Below, piece by piece: positions 7,175-10,569 of a stretch of DNA of 10,569 bases (positions are counted from its first letter, which is position 1; the number at the start of each line of letters is the position of its first letter). The translations under genes and the position numbers were made by a program. The notes under the pieces are model-generated. The model saw only the letters and a list, made by a program, of their open reading frames with translations, was not told the DNA's origin and searched no databases. The stretch is from Candidatus Thiodiazotropha taylori (GTDB lineage: Bacteria > Pseudomonadota > Gammaproteobacteria > Chromatiales > Chromatiaceae), in assembly GCA_019100305.1 (NCBI GenBank), contig JAHRHW010000121.1, positions 1 through 10,569 on the forward strand. Reading direction: 5' to 3'.

Positions 7175-7210
7175 AAAACTACTATGCATAATAATAATCT
7201 TTGTAGTTTT
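7175..7210. repeat. AT-rich hairpin after the ABC1-kinase gene
   Basis: AAAACTAC (7175-7182) and GTAGTTTT (7203-7210) form a perfect 8-bp inverted repeat around a 20-nt AT-rich loop. The right arm ends in TTTT, so it could act as a weak terminator for the kinase gene about 100 nt upstream, or it could be an AT-rich boundary of the adjoining CACGAAG repeat. The stem is low in GC, so termination strength is doubtful. Confidence 0.35.
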
Positions 7211-7289
7211 ACCACGAAGAACACGAAGTGCACGAAGGGACCATACAACTATTTGCCTTAAAATCTTCAACCTTCGTGCCCTTCGTGGT
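7211..7289. repeat. Inverted CACGAAG repeat with 9-bp period
   Basis: The left arm has ACGAAG three times at exact 9-nt spacing (7214, 7223, 7232). The right arm has its complement CTTCGT twice, also 9 nt apart (7272, 7281). ACCACGAAG at 7211-7219 is complementary to CTTCGTGGT at 7281-7289, and over 19 nt the arms differ at three positions, enclosing about 40-60 nt. I recognise this ACCACGAAGxxCACGAAG pattern as a dispersed, non-coding bacterial repeat of unknown mechanism (recalled, not searched). No coding potential is visible in it. Confidence 0.75.
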
Positions 7290-7343
7290 GATACAGAACA
7301 GCCCAAATACAGCTCAGACCACGTTCACGATAAAACCAGACTA

Positions 7344-7626
7344 GGGCCTGTTAACACTAATCCAATACGCCCTGCTGGGTCTGTTTTTGTGTCCAGCAAG
7401 GCAGAATGAGCGTCGTGTAGTCATTCTACATGAGCGAATGATAACGCCGCTGGGCGCAAAAACAGACCCAGCCCCCTCTTCAACATCAATATGGGGGGTT
7501 GCGCCTGAAAAAGCGCCACTCGGCGTTGCTCGTCGCTCATTTGGAGCAACCAAACTTCGCTCCTCGCGCCTTGATTGGCGCTTTTTCAGGCACAACAGGG
7601 CGCATTGGATTAGTGTTAACAGGCCC
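7344..7626. mobile_element. 283-bp non-autonomous MITE with three internal hairpin arms
   Basis: Terminal inverted repeats at 7344-7374 and 7596-7626 match at 30 of 31 positions (mismatch 7367/7603) and begin GGGCCTGTTAACACTA. The element is flanked by TA on both sides (7342-7343 and 7627-7628), as expected for the TA duplication of IS630/Tc1-mariner-type transposition; because the flanks read CTA...TAG the complementarity formally extends to 34 bp. Inside are three further inverted repeats: a perfect 16-bp pair at 7374-7389/7457-7472, a CCCCC/GGGGG pair near 7472-7476/7493-7498, and a perfect 15-bp pair at 7503-7517/7577-7591. Folded together they make an outer stem with three arms. No transposase fits in it, and the open frames crossing it are by-products of its palindromes. 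It sits between convergent genes and interrupts neither. Its parent transposase is not in the window. Confidence 0.85.
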
Positions 7627-7650
7627 TAGACACCCGCCACAGCTGGGGAA

Positions 7651-8874
7651 TTATCCATGCCTATTATTCTCATCAGTAGATGGATTGAACCATTTGAGCA
7701 GCAAAAGGCCTACCACCGCGGACAGCCCGGATCCCAGCAGTATACCAAGCCTGTCGCCAACGATCAGGGCATCCTCACCGGTCTGTTCAAACGCCAGGGA
7801 AGCAATAAACAGACTCATGGTAAAACCGATACCGCATAGAACCGAAGTTGCGAACAAACCAGACCAATTGGCTCTGGTCGGCAACTTTGCAAAACCCAAT
7901 AGAATTGCGCCGCCACAAAACAGCATGATACCGAGCGGTTTACCTATAAACAGACCTGCGGCGATACCCAGGGGGACTGGATCCATCAGATCCCCAAAAC
8001 TCAGACCTGAGAGTGAAACACCTGCATTGGCGAAGGCAAAAATCGGCAGGATCAGAAAGGCGACCCATTGATGCAAGCCATGCTCTACTTCCCGCAAAGG
8101 TGAGCGAGTTTCATGCTTCGGATCACTGATCGGAATCACTAATCCCAGTACCACACCCGCCAGGGTTGCGTGCACCCCGGACTTCAACACGGCGATCCAG
8201 AGTATGATCCCCACAATCACGTAGGCAGACAGTCGCGTCACATGCAGGAGATTGAGGATTATAAGTATTGCGATCATGCTGAACGCCAATACCAGACTGT
8301 AGAAAGAGAGATCGGCCGTATAAAAGATTGCGATGATGATGATCGCCCCCAGATCATCGAAAATTGCCAACGCCATTAAAAAGACCCGCAAAGAGACCGG
8401 CACCCGGCTACCTGCCAGGCTGAGAATACCGAGCGCAAAGGCGATATCAGTCGCGGCCGGAATAGCCCAGCCATTCAGTGCCAGCGAATCATCAACATTC
8501 AGCGTGTAGTAGATGGCCGCTGGTACCAACATACCACCGACCGCGCCTAACCCCGGGAGGACAATCTGATCAGCCCTGGACAACTCACCTTCAAGAAATT
8601 CCCGTTTCACCTCCAAGCCGATCAGCATAAAAAACACAGCCATCAAGCCATCATTGATCCACAACAGTAACGGCTTGGCCAGATGCAGCCCACCAACGCG
8701 TATCTCTACCGGTGTACTGAGAAGTCCGTCATAGACCCAACTCAGCGGGGAGTTCACCATCAGTAATGCAAATAGCGCAGCAAAAATCAGAATAATGCCA
8801 CTGGCAGAATCCTGACGCATAAAATCCTGAATCCACCTGGAAAAATCATCTGCATATATATATTTATTTTTCAT
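7651..8874 (-). CDS. nhaA: Na+/H+ antiporter NhaA
   Basis: A 407-residue inner-membrane sodium/proton antiporter, exporting Na+ (or Li+) for H+ and controlling pH and sodium. About 12 hydrophobic segments are apparent. The key residues of E. coli NhaA are all present: the Asp133 equivalent at D143 (PAATDIAFALGILS), the catalytic pair D173-D174 (AIFDDLGAI), the His225 pH-sensor equivalent at H235 (SGVHATLAG), and the Lys300 equivalent at K312 (FIGKPLGI). The N-terminal FMRQDSASGIILIFAAL stretch is family-typical. I prefer ATG at 8872-8874, which gives a normal N-terminus; an in-frame TTG at 8887-8889 would add five residues and has AGAGAT upstream, so it cannot be excluded. There is no strong Shine-Dalgarno at either. 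The gene appears monocistronic, with a 516-nt gap upstream, and ends 25 nt from the MITE, which may shape its 3' end. Confidence 0.96.
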   Translation of the reverse strand: MKNKYIYADDFSRWIQDFMRQDSASGIILIFAALFALLMVNSPLSWVYDGLLSTPVEIRVGGLHLAKPLLLWINDGLMAVFFMLIGLEVKREFLEGELSRADQIVLPGLGAVGGMLVPAAIYYTLNVDDSLALNGWAIPAATDIAFALGILSLAGSRVPVSLRVFLMALAIFDDLGAIIIIAIFYTADLSFYSLVLAFSMIAILIILNLLHVTRLSAYVIVGIILWIAVLKSGVHATLAGVVLGLVIPISDPKHETRSPLREVEHGLHQWVAFLILPIFAFANAGVSLSGLSFGDLMDPVPLGIAAGLFIGKPLGIMLFCGGAILLGFAKLPTRANWSGLFATSVLCGIGFTMSLFIASLAFEQTGEDALIVGDRLGILLGSGLSAVVGLLLLKWFNPSTDENNRHG

Positions 8875-9390
8875 CGTTTTGTACTTCAAATGTATCTCTA
8901 GCAGTCAGCATCCTGGGATCACTGCCATTCCAGTGGAATCCGCGCACATCAAAACAAACACCTCAACACAGCGGATACCAGAGCTATTCTCTAACATCAC
9001 TGCCCATGCCGCCTCCACGGACATTGCCAGGAATACCCCACTCCATTCAATACCCGAAACCCACATTTTAACCTGAGATTATCTAATGTATTGAATCGAC
9101 TGATTGCGCGAATGAATATGTACTCTGTCCATTATGGACAAAATCCAGACAGGTGACATCTATTAGACCGGTATACAAGCAGCCGGTGAAACAGTAAGAG
9201 AATTCAATGGGATTTGTATTAACCAAATGATCGTTCCAGCCAAAGGGTTCGAATACCCTTAATAGCCACACGATTCCGTTAAAGCGTCTGATCTGAGAAT
9301 AGTTAAAGCTTGATCAATTCTGATTTTCGTACACGAGCATGGATTATCCAGTGGACCAGGCAGCGACAGAAGTAATCCGCCGGTCAAACC
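8875..9390. other. Long intergenic gap upstream of nhaA
   Basis: I see no credible gene in these 516 nt: the open frames have no family-like composition, ribosome site or conserved motif. It should hold the nhaA promoter and the end of the rnfG-gpx transcript, but I could not pick a convincing -35/-10 pair or a stem plus T-run. Contents worth noting are a 15-bp palindrome at 9126-9140 (separate entry), a smaller one, TGGATTATCCA, at 9340-9350, and a tRNA T-arm look-alike at about 9243-9260 that does not form a tRNA. Confidence 0.5.
9126..9140. promoter_or_regulatory. 15-bp palindrome, candidate operator
   Basis: TGTCCATTATGGACA is a perfect 7+1+7 palindrome, about 250 nt upstream of the nhaA start. 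Its symmetry and short centre are those of a homodimeric regulator's site or of a small hairpin. I do not recognise it as the site of a specific regulator, and no regulator gene lies next to it. Confidence 0.3.
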
Positions 9391-9930
9391 TCAAAGGAGA
9401 TCTTTTATCGCATTGACCAGCTCCTGGCTTTGCGGTTTAGTCCGGCTTGGAAAGCTACCGACTAACTCCCCCTCACGGTTGAGCAGGTATTTATGGAAAT
9501 TCCATGCAGGATACTCCCCAGCCTTGCGGGCAAGCACTTCATACAGGGGATCGGCGTTGCCCTTACGCACCCTGGTCTTTTCAAACATGGGAAATTCAAT
9601 ACTGTAGGTGTTACGGCAGAAGGATTGAATCTGTCTTTCACTGCCTGGTTCCTGCGCACCAAAATCGTTGCTTGGAAAACCCAACACGACCAGCCCCTGC
9701 TCCTGATAATCCCGGTAAAGCTTTTCCAATCCCTCATATTGGGGCGTAAATCCACATTTACTCGCACTGTTAACGATCAGTACAACCTGACCAAGATAGG
9801 CCTCACAGAGATTTATCTGATTTTCACCTGCGAGCTGCCGTTTATTGAAATCCAATGTCTCTGGACAGTTGCTCTGCGCTGAAACCTGTCCAGCAAGTAC
9901 CATCAATCCGAGAAAAAGTACCTTCATCAT
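9391..9930 (-). CDS. Exported glutathione-peroxidase-family (thiol peroxidase) protein
   Basis: A 179-residue glutathione-peroxidase-family protein with a signal peptide (hydrophobic to about 15, likely cleaved after Val-Ser-Ala at 16-18), so periplasmic. The catalytic site is VNSASKCGFT with peroxidatic Cys59. Gln93 of FGAQEPG and Trp143-Asn144 of PAWNFHKYLL complete the catalytic tetrad. Cys105 (QSFCRNTYSIEFPMF) matches the resolving Cys of yeast Orp1/Gpx3, so a thioredoxin-like rather than glutathione reductant is likely. The usual GFPCNQFG is GFPSNDFG here (Ser87, Asp89). Two extra cysteines, 22 and 42, lie near the mature N-terminus and may form a disulfide. I chose the first of two tandem ATGs (9928-9930) because GAGAGGA lies about 10 nt upstream; the second, at 9925-9927, is equally able to give the signal peptide. 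The start overlaps the rnfG-like stop by 4 nt (ATGA), so the genes should be translationally coupled. Confidence 0.88.
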   Translation of the reverse strand: MMKVLFLGLMVLAGQVSAQSNCPETLDFNKRQLAGENQINLCEAYLGQVVLIVNSASKCGFTPQYEGLEKLYRDYQEQGLVVLGFPSNDFGAQEPGSERQIQSFCRNTYSIEFPMFEKTRVRKGNADPLYEVLARKAGEYPAWNFHKYLLNREGELVGSFPSRTKPQSQELVNAIKDLL

Positions 9931-10568
9931 ATCAGCAGATCCTCTCTGGTATTTGCCAAACCCTTCTGTAGACCGATCCAACCAGGATGCTTATGCGCTG
10001 GCTTGGCGCTATTGAGTAGTTTGGAAGGCTCGACTCGCTCAAACAGCTCGGGACGCAACTGCTGCAGGTAGCTCAACGCTTGTTTCAGTGACATCACCAC
10101 ACTGCGTGAGGTCACAGTGGCACCGGTTATCTGATCAAACAGACCACCATCCCGCTTCACACCCCACTGATCCTCAGCCGGTGAATTCAGCGAACGGCCT
10201 TCAAACTGCCTCAGCCAATCCGAACGTCGTGATTCGATTTTGTCACCCAATCCGGGCGTCTCTCGATGGCTGACAACTTCCACACCAGAAAGGCTTCCAT
10301 TGGCAAGTATTCCCAACAACAGGGTGATACTGCCGTTATATCCCTTCTGTGCATCAATACTCAGTAGTGTTGCAACGGCTTGCCCCGCTCTTTTGGCCGT
10401 ATAGATGGTGATCGGTTCTCCACCATTGAGCCACTCCACCGCAGCCAGCTGGGTTGGGTGGTCCAATGGGCGATTGTCGTACGGCTCTCCGCGTAACACC
10501 CGATCGAAAGCCCGATAGGTCTCCTGAAGCCGATTGTCGGCGATCTTCTGGGCCGTCTTTTCATGCAC
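9927..10568 (-). CDS. rnfG: RnfG/RsxG-like electron transport complex subunit G, 5'-partial
   Basis: The 213 visible codons are the periplasmic FMN-binding part of an RnfG-family subunit of the Rnf (Rsx) ion-translocating ferredoxin:NAD oxidoreductase. Recognised segments are TAQKIADNR near the visible start (just after the N-terminal transmembrane helix in relatives), GYNGSITLLLGI at 77-88, the HRETPGLGDKI motif at 101-111, SDWLRQFEGRSL, and DQITGATVTSRSVV at 145-158. The last contains the S/T-GAT flavinylation motif, with Thr151 as the expected covalent FMN site. The transmembrane anchor is missing because the gene runs off the right edge; the GTG at 10566-10568 is simply the first full codon and not a proposed start. 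After the family domain (about residue 176) comes a roughly 37-residue polar/basic tail that I do not recognise. The next gene is the exported peroxidase, overlapping by 4 nt, rather than the rnfE that usually follows rnfG. Confidence 0.85.
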   Translation of the reverse strand: MHEKTAQKIADNRLQETYRAFDRVLRGEPYDNRPLDHPTQLAAVEWLNGGEPITIYTAKRAGQAVATLLSIDAQKGYNGSITLLLGILANGSLSGVEVVSHRETPGLGDKIESRRSDWLRQFEGRSLNSPAEDQWGVKRDGGLFDQITGATVTSRSVVMSLKQALSYLQQLRPELFERVEPSKLLNSAKPAHKHPGWIGLQKGLANTREDLLI

Positions 10569-10569
10569 C

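Noticed and set aside
7183..7200. AT-rich ATAATAAT stretch as a possible origin or promoter
   Set aside because: No DnaA-box cluster or iterons accompany it and no gene starts downstream on either strand; it is just the loop of an AT-rich hairpin.
7341..7629. Open frames of about 80 residues on both strands inside the repeat element
   Set aside because: They are mirror products of the inverted repeats, lack ribosome sites and resemble no protein family.
7499..8071. 190-residue + strand open frame across the nhaA 3' end
   Set aside because: It is antisense to nhaA, whose frame has complete family signatures; no motif or ribosome site supports the + strand frame.
9239..9265. GGGTTCGAATACCC, resembling a tRNA T-arm
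   Set aside because: The pair that should close the T-loop is mismatched on both strands, and no acceptor, D- or anticodon arm can be placed around it.
9083..9271. 62-residue - strand open frame in the nhaA upstream gap
   Set aside because: No Shine-Dalgarno, no recognisable motif, and it crosses the 15-bp palindrome; nothing suggests it is expressed.

Overview
The window looks like a chromosomal segment of a gammaproteobacterium of moderate GC. The grounds are protein character only: an RnfG-type electron-transport subunit, a GPH/MFS carrier with DUF3833 and chalcone-isomerase-like partners, an NhaA antiporter, and Shine-Dalgarno sites of the AAAGGAG type. A free-living or symbiotic sulfur-oxidising lineage would fit, but the sequence alone does not prove it. 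No phage, plasmid, CRISPR, rRNA or credible tRNA gene is visible.

Left part (1-3158, + strand): a tight three-gene cluster encodes an MFS carrier (5' end outside the window), a DUF3833 lipoprotein overlapping it by 77 nt, and an exported chalcone-isomerase-like protein. From memory, this gene set accompanies cfa/amine-oxidase/DUF1365-type lipid-modification genes, often near an ECF sigma/ChrR singlet-oxygen response. After a 372-nt gap with hairpins comes a 151-residue stand-alone LOV photoreceptor with every key flavin-photochemistry residue.

Middle (3365-7074): a CinA-N-like molybdopterin-binding-domain protein (+) runs convergently, 4 nt apart, into a Bcp-type peroxiredoxin (-). Divergent from bcp, a + strand pair encodes an NDUFA9-like atypical SDR and an ABC1/ADCK3/UbiB-like kinase, suggesting a quinone or respiratory-lipid function.

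Repeat-rich convergent gap (7075-7650): between the ABC1 kinase gene (+) and nhaA (-) lie an AT-rich hairpin, an inverted pair of 9-bp-period CACGAAG repeats, and a 283-bp non-coding element. The element has 31-bp terminal inverted repeats (one mismatch), flanking TA dinucleotides and three internal hairpin arms. It is a MITE with a cloverleaf-like potential fold and is the most striking non-genic object here.

Right part (7651-10569, - strand): nhaA has all its signature residues. A 516-nt gap follows with no convincing gene but with a clean 15-bp palindrome. Then come a periplasmic glutathione-peroxidase-family protein and, overlapping it by 4 nt, the 3' portion of an rnfG-like gene that runs off the right edge.

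A loose theme is oxidative and membrane stress: Bcp, exported GPx, possible singlet-oxygen lipid genes, a blue-light sensor, quinone-associated proteins and an ion antiporter. Only the three local pairs or clusters are likely operons. The theme across the window is inference.
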